64,000 nucleotides of DNA, from the NCBI RefSeq assembly GCF_014697625.1, contig NZ_JACJSG010000006.1, positions 153,604 to 217,603 of the forward strand, given 5' to 3'. The notes below the pieces were generated by a model, which was not told the origin of the DNA, made no database searches, and saw only the letters and a list, made by a program, of their open reading frames with translations. Source of the DNA: Anabaena azotica FACHB-119 (lineage in GTDB: Bacteria; Cyanobacteriota; Cyanobacteriia; Cyanobacteriales; Nostocaceae). Position numbers and translations under genes: made by a program. Below are positions 27,272-36,161 of this stretch, piece after piece (the stretch's first letter is position 1; each line of letters opens with the position of its first letter).

Positions 27272-28398
27272 GGCTTGGTTTTTTGCCTTTTTCTGCGTTA
27301 GGGATTACCGATATCTGGCCGATTCATGAATAAATTGCCTCTGAGATAGGAAACTTAATATATACGTATATAGACTTATATGGTCTTAACTCTAAATACA
27401 AATAGATTTTCTCCTTTTAATTTCTTCTTAACCTACTCCTATAGATGGATAGCAATTCTATAAAAGGTAACTATAGGTATTGAGTTTCACTTTTGATAGT
27501 CCGTTTTTCAAACAGTATAAATACGTAAAATTTATCGTGAATTAGACAAAGCAGATATTTTTTGCTTTATTTAGGTGAAAATCGGCTAAAAATAGGTTTA
27601 ATTTTACGTTTTTTTATCACTAGAAATATTATTTATATATTGTTAATAAATAATTACATATACTTTAAATATCTAGAATTAGTACAAATACTATTTTTTT
27701 GAGCAGATACTGTATTCTCCCAGCTAATATAGTAAGTGTTTATTATGAAGGGCTAGATTTTGTGATTTGACCTTAAAACAAGTCAAATCAAAAAATCAAG
27801 CATCACAATAATTAAGAATTAATTTCGAGTAATACCATTTCTCCATAAAACTGCACTTAATACCCTAAATTATTAAGCTCACGCATACCGCTAAAGCGGA
27901 ACTCGCAGAGTAGGCGCATTCGCCGCTAGGCGTTCTCGCAAAGTAGGCGCAACACTTTATTAAGTGCATTGCTACAGAGAACTGGTATAAGTAGGTTTTA
28001 GCTGATGTGTCAAATTTAGTGATTTACCTTGGTAAGTCAGGAGTTGTTTGGGCTGACCGAGCCTTGTGGAAGCACCTGCTGCCTGGATGATGATACCAAT
28101 GTTAGATATGGTTGATGTATACTTTTTAACTTTAAATAAAGTTAAAGGTAATAATGAACGAAAACTTAACTAAGTACCTTATGCCTATCAATATGATTTA
28201 CTTATATTCACAAGAGGTGTCCTATTTGTGTAATAATCAGAACTCGCCAGTATTATTCCCCATCAAAACAGTCTGCTGAAGGGTTAAGAAATTAAAATTT
28301 TGTTAAAAACCACTTAAAGCCGATGGGGGAACCGATGTTTGATAATCGTTATGGCAAGATAGAATACATAGGCCTTACTTAACTACAGGGAATCTCTT
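27272..28398. other. 1.1-kb AT-rich divergent intergenic region
   Basis: It lies between the GGDEF gene and the peroxiredoxin gene. It holds a 157-bp inverted-repeat element at 27832-27988. The rest is AT-rich with no credible frame or RNA; promoters for both genes must lie here. Confidence 0.6.
27832..27988. repeat. 157-bp inverted-repeat element
   Basis: Left end ATACCATTTCTCC...GCACTTAATA and right end TATTAAGTGC...GAACTGGTAT are imperfect complements over about 30 bp. The core contains GTAGGCGCA/CGCTAAAGCGG palindromic bits. Confidence 0.65.
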
Positions 28399-29037
28399 AT
28401 GGCTCTCCGTCTTGGTGATACAGTACCCAACTTTACACAAGCCTCCACACATGGCGACATAGATTTTTACGAATGGGCTGGTGACAGCTGGGTGGTGCTG
28501 TTTTCCCACCCGGCTGACTATACCCCAGTTTGTACAACAGAATTAGGAACAGTTGCCAAACTCAAACCAGAATTTGACAAACGTAACGTGAAAGCGATCG
28601 CCCTCAGCGTTGATGATGTAGAATCACATAAAGGCTGGATAGGTGATATCGAAGAAACCCAAAGCACAACACTCAACTATCCCATTTTGGCAGACGCAGA
28701 TCGTAAAGTTTCCGACCTTTACGACATGATTCACCCCAACGCTAACGCAGCCGTCACAGTACGCTCTGTATTTGTCATTGACCCCAGCAAAAAACTGCGC
28801 CTGACCTTCACCTATCCCCCCAGCACCGGACGCAACTTTGACGAACTATTGCGAGTCATCGACTCCTTGCAACTCACCGATAACTACAGCGTTGCTACCC
28901 CAGCCGACTGGAAAGATGGTGAAGATTGTGTGATTGTACCCTCCCTCAAAGACCCAGAAGTCTTAAAAGAAAAATTCCCCAAAGGCTACAAAGAAGTTAA
29001 ACCCTATCTGCGTTTAACACCCCAGCCTAACAAGTAA
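28399..29037 (+). CDS. 1-Cys peroxiredoxin (Prx6 type)
   Basis: 212 aa, the usual length of 1-Cys peroxiredoxins. The peroxidatic Cys is in SHPADYTPVCTTELG (about residue 47), with the conserved Thr/Arg environment (PxxxT; R in AVTVRSVFVIDP). The long C-terminal domain (about 160-212) with PSLKDPEVLKEKFPKGYKEV is typical of the Prx6 subgroup. It reduces hydrogen peroxide and alkyl hydroperoxides with an external thiol donor and is known to respond to stress in Nostoc relatives. Monocistronic by layout; a long imperfect hairpin follows. Confidence 0.93.
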   Translation: MALRLGDTVPNFTQASTHGDIDFYEWAGDSWVVLFSHPADYTPVCTTELGTVAKLKPEFDKRNVKAIALSVDDVESHKGWIGDIEETQSTTLNYPILADADRKVSDLYDMIHPNANAAVTVRSVFVIDPSKKLRLTFTYPPSTGRNFDELLRVIDSLQLTDNYSVATPADWKDGEDCVIVPSLKDPEVLKEKFPKGYKEVKPYLRLTPQPNK

Positions 29038-29039
29038 TA

Positions 29040-29098
29040 CCAATTCAAAATTCAAAAACCCATAACTTACAAAGGTTTTTGAGTTTTGGATAATTGGT
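29040..29098 (+). terminator. Imperfect long hairpin after the peroxiredoxin gene
   Basis: CCAATTCAAAATTCAAAAACC pairs with GGTTTTTGAGTTTTGG and AATTGG beyond it. T-rich right arm; probably the transcript end. Confidence 0.5.
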
Positions 29099-29219
29099 GT
29101 CAACCCAAAAACCAATCTCATCTATATCAAGACGCAAAGAGGCAGAGTTTTATCTTCGCCCCTTTGTGTCTTTGCGCCTTTGCGTGAGAATAAAAAATAA
29201 ATCCCTTGGGTTAAGCATC

Positions 29220-29804
29220 ATGCTGTCATCCCCCTTAATAATCCAAATTCCGCCATCAATGCAAATGACAGACGAACAATTCTTTGAGTTCTGTCAAGTC
29301 AACCGTGACTTACAAATTGAGCGAGATAAATGTGGACATATATCAATTATGCCACCTACAGGTTCGGAATCAGGAAATAGAGAATTTAACATTGGTTTAC
29401 AACTAGGAATTTGGTCAGAACAGGACGGTACAGGTATTGCCTTTAGTTCCAGTACAGGATTTACATTATCCACAGGTGCAGAACGCTCTCCTGATGCTTC
29501 ATGGATCAAATTAGAACGGTGGAATACCTTATCACCCCAACAGCAACAAAGGTTTGCACCAATTTGTCCTGATTTCGTAGTGGAACTGCGATCGCCAAGC
29601 GATAATCTGCAACCCCTCAAAGATAAAATGGCAGAATATATGCAGGAAAGGGGGGTACAATTAGGCTTTTTAATTGATAGAAAAAATCGTCAAGTATATA
29701 TTTATCGTCCGCAGCAACCAGTGCAATGTTTAGATAATCCCGACACAGTTAGCGGCGACCCTGTTCTACCAGGATTTGTTTTAAATATGAGTAAAATTTG
29801 GTAA
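29220..29804 (+). CDS. Uma2 family (DUF820) restriction-endonuclease-fold protein
   Basis: 194 aa from the ATG at 29220; a longer frame to 29094 runs through non-coding-like sequence. The Uma2 fold of the PD-(D/E)xK superfamily is seen in the order MTDEQFFEFC, PDASWI (catalytic Asp), CPDFVVELRSPSD (E-x-R replacing the E-x-K), then DYxxxG-like QLGFLIDRKNRQVYIY. Such genes are present in dozens of copies in Nostoc-type genomes; their role is unclear, perhaps domesticated nucleases. No neighbour suggests a specific job. Confidence 0.88.
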   Translation: MLSSPLIIQIPPSMQMTDEQFFEFCQVNRDLQIERDKCGHISIMPPTGSESGNREFNIGLQLGIWSEQDGTGIAFSSSTGFTLSTGAERSPDASWIKLERWNTLSPQQQQRFAPICPDFVVELRSPSDNLQPLKDKMAEYMQERGVQLGFLIDRKNRQVYIYRPQQPVQCLDNPDTVSGDPVLPGFVLNMSKIW

Positions 29805-29812
29805 ATTCACGT

Positions 29813-29862
29813 AGGGCATTGCCCACATATTATAGTTTTGGTGGGCAGTGCATCGGCCTACT
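29813..29862. repeat. GTGGGCAGTGCATCGGCC palindrome family, diverged copy
   Basis: GTAGGGCATTGCCCAC on the left and GTGGGCAGTGCATCGGCCTAC on the right; related to the perfect hairpin at 14175-14231. Confidence 0.55.
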
Positions 29863-29922
29863 GTCAATACTAACTGTCTTTGCTATTGCTATATTTCTAC
29901 GAAATATTATATGAAATTTTGA

Positions 29923-29976
29923 GTTCGTAGTAAGGACTTTAGTCCTTTTTTGAGGACTAAAGTCCTCACTACGAAC
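29923..29976. terminator. GTTCGTAGT / ACTACGAAC palindrome between convergent genes
   Basis: Near-perfect hairpin of about 24-bp arms (GTTCGTAGTAAGGACTTTAG with its complement, one bulge) and a T-rich loop, placed between the Uma2 gene and convergent ycf66. A split copy of the same palindrome lies at 35294-35642. Confidence 0.65.
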
Positions 29977-29990
29977 CTTGATTTAAGATA

Positions 29991-30737
29991 TCAGGTATTC
30001 GGCGGTAATGCTTCCGGTGGTGCTTCTGCGGGGGGAGCGAGTACGGCATCTGGGGCAATTTCTTCCACAGGAATGGGTTCCTTATTTTCCGGTTGAGGAT
30101 GTGGCTGTGCAGCTTCCACCAATTCCGGGGCTGGGGGATGAGGTGGAATTACTTCGGGAATAACTTCCGTTGGGGATGCGGTATCAGTACTCACAAGTGC
30201 TGCTGGTTCCACTGTGGGAGGAGCTTCATTAATAGTAACTGCCTCCAGGGCTGGTTTTGCTGTATTATCGATAATCTCAACAGATGGTTTGGTGGGAGTT
30301 GGCGCTGGGGCAGTTGTAGCTTTTTTAGCATCAGTCTTTTGTGCTTTGTTTTTTAAGCCACCCAAGGTATTACCAATACCTTGCTGTAACTGAGCAATTT
30401 TTTCTTGCCAGGAAAACTTAGCCGCTTGTTCTTGAATGGTAGATTTTACCGCTTCAGCACTAGGCACTGGGGTTTGTTGTGCCTGTGGGGTGACTTGGCG
30501 ACGTAACGAGAGAGTTTGCCAACCAAACCAAACTAAAAGCGCCACACTAGCCACATGACCTAGTAATAATCCTCCGGTAATTTTCGGCGCAAACACCCAC
30601 AAAACTAAAGCGTAAAAAAGTCCTACTCCACTCCAAATAAAATCATTCTTGCGGTGGATTTCAGGAAAGAAAAAAGCTGAAATGTAAATTGCTAAACTAC
30701 CAAGGCCAACCACCAAGGCTAGGATATTTGCCAGCAT
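29991..30737 (-). CDS. ycf66: Ycf66 family protein
   Basis: 248 aa from the ATG at 30737 (MLANILALVVGLGSLAIYIS); the longer frame upstream reads through repeat-like DNA. Three hydrophobic helices in the first about 95 residues form the Ycf66 core with the motif NDFIWSGVGLFYALVLW and PKITGGLLLGHVA. The rest is a Pro/Ala/Thr-rich, probably disordered tail of about 140 residues, longer than plastid Ycf66. Ycf66 is found in cyanobacteria and some plastids; function unestablished, thylakoid location inferred. An inverted repeat (GGGAACAGT / AACTGTTCCC) lies upstream at 30770-30815. Confidence 0.85.
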   Translation of the reverse strand: MLANILALVVGLGSLAIYISAFFFPEIHRKNDFIWSGVGLFYALVLWVFAPKITGGLLLGHVASVALLVWFGWQTLSLRRQVTPQAQQTPVPSAEAVKSTIQEQAAKFSWQEKIAQLQQGIGNTLGGLKNKAQKTDAKKATTAPAPTPTKPSVEIIDNTAKPALEAVTINEAPPTVEPAALVSTDTASPTEVIPEVIPPHPPAPELVEAAQPHPQPENKEPIPVEEIAPDAVLAPPAEAPPEALPPNT

Positions 30738-31021
30738 TTTATAGGTAACTCCTTTTGTGAGGGATTGGGGATCGGGAACAGTGGACAGTTGACAGTGGAA
30801 ATAACCTGACAACTGTTCCCAGTCCCTCACCCCCAACCCCCAATTTCGCAAATTTTACAAGCTAATTGCAGATTTGGATACAAATTAAAACTATTTATCT
30901 GTGTTCCTAGCGAGCTTTTATTCTGCAAATTAACTCTTAATGTCTTCTTTAGGGGAGAAGAGAAAAACTCGTTCTACCCTTAAAGATGAAAGAACCTGCA
31001 AGAGTTAGCCAAACATAGTTT

Positions 31022-32452
31022 ATGACACTACAAAGCTTTGGTGTGATTGGTTTAGCCGTTATGGGCGAGAATATCGCCCTGAACGTGGAGCGTAATGGCT
31101 TCCCAATTGCAGTTTATAATCGTTCCAGAGAAAAAACCGATGCCTTCATGGCACAGCGTGCTGGTGGACGCAACGTTAAAGCTGCTTTTACCCTGGAAGA
31201 GTTTGTGGCTGCACTAGAACGTCCCCGCAAAATTCTGGTGATGGTACAAGCTGGTAAACCAGTGGATGCAGTAATTCAGCAGCTAAAACCCCTGCTAGAT
31301 GAAGGCGATATTATCATCGACGGTGGCAACTCTTGGTTTGAAGATACCCAAAGACGGACTCAAGAACTAGAACCCGCAGGCTTGCGGTTCTTGGGTATGG
31401 GTGTTAGTGGTGGTGAAGAAGGCGCACTCAACGGCCCTTCACTAATGCCTGGCGGTACACAAAGTTCTTACGAGTATCTGTCGCCCATTTTCAACAAAAT
31501 TGCTGCTCAAGTCGATGACGGCCCTTGTGTTACCTACGTTGGCCCTGGTGGTTCTGGTCACTACGTGAAGATGGTACACAACGGTATTGAGTATGGCGAT
31601 ATGCAGTTGATTGCAGAAGCCTACGATTTGCTGAGAAATGCAGGCGGACTGAGTGCAAAAGAGCTACATGAAGTATTCGCCCAATGGAATACAACCGATG
31701 AACTCAATTCTTTCTTGATTGAGATTACAGCGAATATCTTCCCCTATGTAGACCCAGAAACTAAGTTACCCTTGGTAGACTTGATTGTTGACGCTGCTGG
31801 TCAAAAGGGTACTGGACGCTGGACTGTACAAACTGCTTTGGAATTGGGCGTTTCTATTCCTACCATTACCGCAGCCGTGAATGCGCGGATTATCTCTTCG
31901 ATTCGAGATGAGCGGATAGCAGCATCTAAGCAGCTAACAGGCCCCAGTGGCAAGTATGACGGCTCAACCAAAGAGTTTATCAACAAAGTCCGCGATGCGC
32001 TTTACTGCTCCAAGATTTGTTCTTACGCTCAAGGGATGGCGCTGTTATCTACAGCTTCTACCACATTTAATTGGAATTTGAATCTGAGTGAGTTGGCGCG
32101 AATTTGGAAAGGTGGCTGTATTATTCGCGCTGGTTTCTTAAATAAGATTAAGAAGGCATTTAACGAAAATCCCGCTTTACCTAACTTGCTACTTGCTCCT
32201 GAATTTAAGCAAACAATTCTCGACAGACAAGCAGCTTGGCGGGAAGTAATCATCACAGCTGCCAAACTGGGTATTCCTGTGCCTGCGTTTAGTGCCTCCT
32301 TGGATTATTTTGACAGCTATCGCCGCGATCGCCTACCCCAAAACCTCACTCAGGCACAACGCGACTACTTCGGCGCTCACACCTACTTGCGTACCGACAA
32401 GGCTGGTGTATTCCACACCGAATGGGTTCCCATCACTGAAGCTAAGAAGTAA
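31022..32452 (+). CDS. gnd: 6-phosphogluconate dehydrogenase, decarboxylating
   Basis: 476 aa, standard length. The Rossmann domain starts VIGLAVMGENIALNVERNGF (NADP binding; R/S after beta 2 in NRSREKT). The signature block GMGVSGGEEGALNGPSLMPGG and the catalytic Lys in GHYVKMVHNGIEYGDMQ are intact. It oxidises 6-phosphogluconate to ribulose 5-phosphate and CO2 with NADPH formation, in the oxidative pentose phosphate pathway that feeds reductant in the dark and in heterocysts. Monocistronic; a clear terminator follows. Confidence 0.97.
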   Translation: MTLQSFGVIGLAVMGENIALNVERNGFPIAVYNRSREKTDAFMAQRAGGRNVKAAFTLEEFVAALERPRKILVMVQAGKPVDAVIQQLKPLLDEGDIIIDGGNSWFEDTQRRTQELEPAGLRFLGMGVSGGEEGALNGPSLMPGGTQSSYEYLSPIFNKIAAQVDDGPCVTYVGPGGSGHYVKMVHNGIEYGDMQLIAEAYDLLRNAGGLSAKELHEVFAQWNTTDELNSFLIEITANIFPYVDPETKLPLVDLIVDAAGQKGTGRWTVQTALELGVSIPTITAAVNARIISSIRDERIAASKQLTGPSGKYDGSTKEFINKVRDALYCSKICSYAQGMALLSTASTTFNWNLNLSELARIWKGGCIIRAGFLNKIKKAFNENPALPNLLLAPEFKQTILDRQAAWREVIITAAKLGIPVPAFSASLDYFDSYRRDRLPQNLTQAQRDYFGAHTYLRTDKAGVFHTEWVPITEAKK

Positions 32453-32486
32453 GCTTTTATTTGTCTAATTTCTCAACTTATTTTTT

Positions 32487-32518
32487 AGTGACTCTAAATA
32501 TTTAGGGTCACTTTTTTA
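32487..32518 (+). terminator. Rho-independent terminator of gnd
   Basis: Stem AGTGACTCTAAA / TTTAGGGTCACT followed by a run of six T. Confidence 0.9.
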
Positions 32519-32533
32519 ATCAGTAGCAGGAAT

Positions 32534-32604
32534 TAGGGGTGTAGGGGTGTAGGGGTATAGGGGTGTAGGGGTATAGGGGTGTAGGGGTATAGGGGTGTAG
32601 GGGT
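32534..32604. repeat. GGGGTGTA/GGGGTATA heptamer tract
   Basis: About ten 7-bp units (TAGGGGT with G/A variation) between gnd and lysS. Confidence 0.9.
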
Positions 32605-32784
32605 TTTGAATAGCTACACAAGTTAGAGAAGGTCAAGGCTTATGATAGTGTTTTAATTGTGGCGATCGCTTTCTACAAATCCCAACCTCAAAAAATCATA
32701 AAAATTCTTCCCCAGCCCCCAATCCCTAGTCCCCAATCCCTAATCCCTATTTATAATGAATCTTGCCCTATTTAGTTCGTTACC

Positions 32785-34470
32785 ATGTCGGAAGAAGATA
32801 TCCGTGCCGCTAGGCTGGAGAAAGTAGAACAACTCAAGCAGATAGGGACTAACCCCTATGCCTACCGTTGGGAGTCTACCCATCACGCCGCCCAATTGCA
32901 AGAACAATTTGCTGATTTACCCAGTGGAGAAGAAGTCGATTTAGAAGCCGCCATTGCCGGACGCATTATGGCGCGTCGCGTTTTTGGTAAGTTGGCTTTC
33001 TTCACCCTAGAAGATGAAACAGGCACAATTCAGCTTTATCTAGAGAAAAATCGTATCCAAGAAAGCATGGCAGAAATTGATGCCGAGGCTTTTAATCATC
33101 TCAAACAACTCACAGATGTAGGGGATATTCTGGGAGTCAAGGGAACAATAAAACGGACTGAAAAGGGCGAATTATCGGTTTACGTCAAACAATATACCAT
33201 CCTCACTAAATCTCTTTTGCCCCTACCCGACAAATGGCATGGGTTGACGGATGTAGCCAAGCGCTACCGTCAACGCTATGTTGACTTAATTGTTAACCCT
33301 GAAGTCCGGCAAACCTTCCGCCGTCGCGCCCAAATAACGGCAGGTATTCGCCGTTATTTAGAACAGCGTGATTTCCTCGAAATTGAAACCCCAGTGCTGC
33401 AAAGTGAAGCAGGCGGTGCTGATGCGCGTCCCTTCGTTACCTACCACAACACCCTGGAAATGGAGTTATATCTGCGAATAGCTACAGAACTCCACCTCAA
33501 GCGGTTAATTGTCGGTGGTTTTGAAAAGGTGTTTGAATTGGGGCGAATTTTCCGTAATGAGGGGATTTCTACCAGACACAACCCCGAATTTACCTCAATT
33601 GAAATTTACCAAGCCTACGCCGACTACAACGATATGATGGAGCTAACGGAAGGTATTATTACCACCGTTGCCCAAGATGTACTCGGCACATTGCAAATTA
33701 CCTACCAAGGTGCAACTGTGGATTTAACTCCACCTTGGCGACGGGTGACAATGCACGATTTAGTGAAGGAATCTACAGGCTTAGATTTCCGTGCTTTCTC
33801 CAGTTTGGATGAAGCGAAAGCAGCAAGTAAAAATGCTGGCATCCCTGGTGTAGATGAAGCCCAATCTATAGGTAAATTACTCAATTTAGCCTTTGAAGAA
33901 AAGGTGGAAGGTAGCTTAGTTCAGCCTACTTTTGTGATTGATTATCCTGTAGAAATTTCACCATTAGCTAAACCTCACCGTTCTCAACCAGGGTTAGTGG
34001 AAAGGTTCGAGTTATTCATCGTTGGGCGCGAGACTGCGAATAGTTTCTCAGAATTAACAGACCCCATCGACCAAAGAGAACGCTTAGAAGCGCAAGCTGC
34101 GAAAAAAGCGGCTGGTGACTTAGAAGCCCAAGGCGTAGATGAAGATTTCCTCACTGCTTTGGAATATGGTATGCCACCCACAGGCGGTTTAGGTATTGGC
34201 ATTGATCGGTTGGTGATGTTATTAACTGATTGCGCCAGTATTCGGGATGCGATCGCATTCCCCCTACTCAAGCCGGAAAGCAGCTTTATTAAGGAATTTC
34301 GCTATGATTCCAAAACTCAAACATTGACTGTTGAATTTGATAGTGGAAGTGTCTATGAGTATTTCAAAGTACCTCCTAGTATCAAGGAAGAATGGGATAA
34401 TGCACCATCAAAGGGTCAATATTTCAACAAGTCTATCAAAGGGAAATTTAAGTCTGAACAGTTGAGTTGA
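32785..34470 (+). CDS. lysS: Lysyl-tRNA synthetase (class II) with C-terminal KTSC domain
   Basis: 561 aa; ordinary bacterial LysRS has about 500. An OB-fold anticodon domain (about 55-165; [19 protein letters not shown]), class II catalytic core with motif 2 [18 protein letters not shown] and motif 3 [11 protein letters not shown]. The extra 60 residues after the core ([20 protein letters not shown] ... [15 protein letters not shown]) match the KTSC domain, a small module named from its occurrence at the C-terminus of some lysyl-tRNA synthetases. Charges tRNA-Lys in the cytoplasm. The added domain's function is unknown. Confidence 0.96.
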   Translation: MSEEDIRAARLEKVEQLKQIGTNPYAYRWESTHHAAQLQEQFADLPSGEEVDLEAAIAGRIMARRVFGKLAFFTLEDETGTIQLYLEKNRIQESMAEIDAEAFNHLKQLTDVGDILGVKGTIKRTEKGELSVYVKQYTILTKSLLPLPDKWHGLTDVAKRYRQRYVDLIVNPEVRQTFRRRAQITAGIRRYLEQRDFLEIETPVLQSEAGGADARPFVTYHNTLEMELYLRIATELHLKRLIVGGFEKVFELGRIFRNEGISTRHNPEFTSIEIYQAYADYNDMMELTEGIITTVAQDVLGTLQITYQGATVDLTPPWRRVTMHDLVKESTGLDFRAFSSLDEAKAASKNAGIPGVDEAQSIGKLLNLAFEEKVEGSLVQPTFVIDYPVEISPLAKPHRSQPGLVERFELFIVGRETANSFSELTDPIDQRERLEAQAAKKAAGDLEAQGVDEDFLTALEYGMPPTGGLGIGIDRLVMLLTDCASIRDAIAFPLLKPESSFIKEFRYDSKTQTLTVEFDSGSVYEYFKVPPSIKEEWDNAPSKGQYFNKSIKGKFKSEQLS

Positions 34471-34526
34471 GATAGTAAGCGCCATTCGCCAGTAATGCGC
34501 GGTCGGATTTAAATGAGCCAATAAAG

Positions 34527-34569
34527 AAAAATGTAGAAACATAAAATTATATATTTCTACATTTTTTTT
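34527..34569 (+). terminator. Rho-independent terminator of lysS
   Basis: Stem AAAATGTAGAAA / TTTCTACATTTT with a 14-nt AT loop and a run of T at the end. Confidence 0.8.
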
Positions 34570-34794
34570 ATACTCAAATCTTGCAGCAGTCTCTTATTGA
34601 CAAAATAACAGCCTCAAAAGCTTATTATTTCGTAGGGTGGGCATTGCCCACCATCTGCTTATTGAGAAGGTGCAAGATATGAATATAAAAATATTTACTG
34701 TCATATTATTTCTCATATCATTTTTCTACAGGTTTTTATTTATGCCATATTTTTCTTATAGAATATATTTAAACGAGCTATTTTAGGATAATAC

Positions 34795-35004
34795 ATGAAA
34801 GAAGTTAATCTAGATGAGAATAAACTTAAGGAAATTTTTAAAACTGCAATTCTTGAATTAATTCAAGAACAGAAAGAGGTTTTTTCAGAAATATTTACCG
34901 AGATAATCGAAGATATAGCACTAGCAAACGCTATTAAGGAAGACGAAAATACTGAAACCGTTAGCAGAGAAACAATTTTTAAAATTATCAAAAACCAAGA
35001 ATGA
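34795..35004 (+). CDS. Small antitoxin-like protein of a RelBE-type pair
   Basis: 69 aa, acidic and helical (ENKLKEIFKTAILELIQEQK). It overlaps the next gene by four bases (ATGA), the usual coupling of type II antitoxin and toxin genes. Its sequence pattern, a long helix followed by an acidic tail, resembles the short antitoxins paired with RelE/ParE-like toxins in cyanobacteria. Because the toxin is interrupted by a stop codon, the antitoxin may be a leftover, or may still act on related toxins elsewhere. No DNA-binding motif is obvious. Confidence 0.65.
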   Translation: MKEVNLDENKLKEIFKTAILELIQEQKEVFSEIFTEIIEDIALANAIKEDENTETVSRETIFKIIKNQE

Positions 35005-35267
35005 ATTTAGAATTTAGAAAAAGTTTTGCAAGAGATTTAAGAAAAATCAAAGATGAGACTGTATTGTAAAGAATTGCAGCAGTAATAGAAGAAGTGGAGA
35101 ATGCTGATAATTTTGGTGATGTCAGCAATATTAAAAAGCTTCAGGCTGAGAGTGATTATTATCGTATTAGAGTTAGTGATTATAGAATTGCAATTACCAT
35201 CTCTGATGACATGATTATTTTTGTCCGAGTTTTGCAAAGGAAAGAGATTTACAGATATTTTCCATAA
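35001..35267 (+). pseudogene. RelE/ParE-type toxin gene interrupted by an in-frame stop
   Basis: The frame from ATG at 35001 to TAA at 35265-35267 encodes 88 codons apart from the terminal stop, one of which, codon 23 (35067-35069), is TAA. Read through, the product begins MNLEFRKSFARDLRKIKDE, continues RIAAVIEEVENADNF, YYRIRVSDYRIAITI and ends VLQRKEIYRYFP, a clear RelE/ParE fold (R in YRIRVSDYR, terminal R-x-x-x-Y-R). A single C-to-T change in CAA would create the stop. Nothing else is frameshifted, so inactivation looks recent. A sequencing error cannot be excluded. Confidence 0.8.
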
Positions 35268-35334
35268 TTGACACTCTCCTAACTGCAAAAATTAGTTCGT
35301 AGTAAAGGCTTTAGCCTTTTCTTGAGAGGCTATT

Positions 35335-35480
35335 TATAAAGTAAATATTAAGTAGGGTGTGTTACGGCTATGAAAGGATTTGAGCGTTTGAGAGAGTAGG
35401 AATTAGCCGTAACGCACCAATAAATACGGTGCTGTACTCTCCGCTAACGCACCCTACAATTTAAGGTTTACTTTATAAAT
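35335..35480. repeat. TTTATAAAGTAAA inverted-repeat element
   Basis: TTTATAAAGTAAA on the left and TTTACTTTATAAA on the right, enclosing GTAGGGTG...CACCCTAC and GTTACGGCTA...TAGCCGTAAC as further complementary blocks. No coding capacity. Confidence 0.7.
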
Positions 35481-35605
35481 CAGGACTTACGCAAGTGTCA
35501 CAATTGGTAGTTGGTGCGTGACGCTACAAGTCTGATTACTACGTTCAAGTATTTTCGCAGCGTCACACACCCTACAGAGAAAATATGCCAGTTGCGTAAG
35601 TCCTA
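35481..35605. mobile_element. AGGACTTACGCA miniature element with 5-bp duplication
   Basis: AGGACTTACGCA at 35482 and TGCGTAAGTCCT ending 35604. TAAAT flanks both sides (35476-35480, 35606-35610). The core includes GTGCGTGACGC...GCGTCACACACC complementary blocks. Confidence 0.8.
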
Positions 35606-35683
35606 TAAATAAGGAATGAGGACTAAAGTCCTCACTACAAACAGATATTTTCCATAATATTTACACTATTCCACTGATATGTT

Positions 35684-35727
35684 ATTCCTTAGAAGGAATA
35701 TTAGCATTGACATTCCTTCTAAGGAAT
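35684..35727 (+). promoter_or_regulatory. Double palindrome operator upstream of the HigBA-like operon
   Basis: Two 16-bp palindromes, ATTCCTTAGAAGGAAT and ATTCCTTCTAAGGAAT, lie 28 bp centre to centre and end 20 bp before the toxin start. Spacing of about 2.7 helical turns and position fit autorepression by the XRE-type antitoxin. Confidence 0.65.
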
Positions 35728-35747
35728 AGTATATTGTGAGGTAGGAA

Positions 35748-36161
35748 GTGACTTGGACTTGGGAACTTTATCAAGATGTCAATGGGGAAATACCCAAAGA
35801 TTTACTTGCTTACTTCATCAGGATGATTCCTGACGAAGAACAACCAGACAACCCAGCAAAGCCGTTATTAACCGCTTCCGAAACCAAGCGTTTGCAAGTT
35901 AATCTTCGCTACCTTTGCGACAAAGGACTAGCTTCACTCAACAGTGGGATCTTTGAGAAATTGGAAGATGACCTGTATGAATTGCGTATGACCAAGAGTG
36001 AACATAATCCCAGGTTTATCTTAACCACGGCTACACCTCAGACATTTGTAGTGCTACACGCCTTTATGAAAAAATACGACGGCGCTATCAAAGATAAAGA
36101 TAAAGAACCTGCAAGAGTTAGATTGCGCGAATTACAGCAGAGGAATCATGAAAAAGCCTAA
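35748..36161 (+). CDS. HigB-like toxin (phage Gp49-like family)
   Basis: 137 aa from GTG at 35748, with GAGGTAGG just upstream. The C-terminal half shows the Gp49/HigB pattern: KLEDDLYELRM, then FVVLHAFMKKYD with the conserved K-K, and a helical tail REL. Proteins of this family are ribosome-dependent or free mRNA endonucleases whose genes precede the antitoxin gene, as here. The N-terminal about 45 residues (WTWELYQDVNGEIPKDLLAY) are somewhat longer than in minimal HigB. It overlaps the downstream gene by 14 bp. Activity is inferred. Confidence 0.82.
   Translation: MTWTWELYQDVNGEIPKDLLAYFIRMIPDEEQPDNPAKPLLTASETKRLQVNLRYLCDKGLASLNSGIFEKLEDDLYELRMTKSEHNPRFILTTATPQTFVVLHAFMKKYDGAIKDKDKEPARVRLRELQQRNHEKA

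Larger units (their letters stand above)
35268..35747. other. Nested repeats between the two toxin-antitoxin loci
   Basis: An outer palindrome (GTTCGTAGT at 35294... ACTACAAAC at 35642) has been split by two adjoining elements: a TTTATAAAGTAAA element (about 35335-35480) and an AGGACTTACGCA element (35481-35605). After them comes the HigBA operator region. No gene. Confidence 0.65.

Noticed and set aside
28339..28365. TTGATA / TAGAAT as peroxiredoxin promoter
   Set aside because: The spacer is only 15 bases and the match is moderate; not enough to call in AT-rich DNA.
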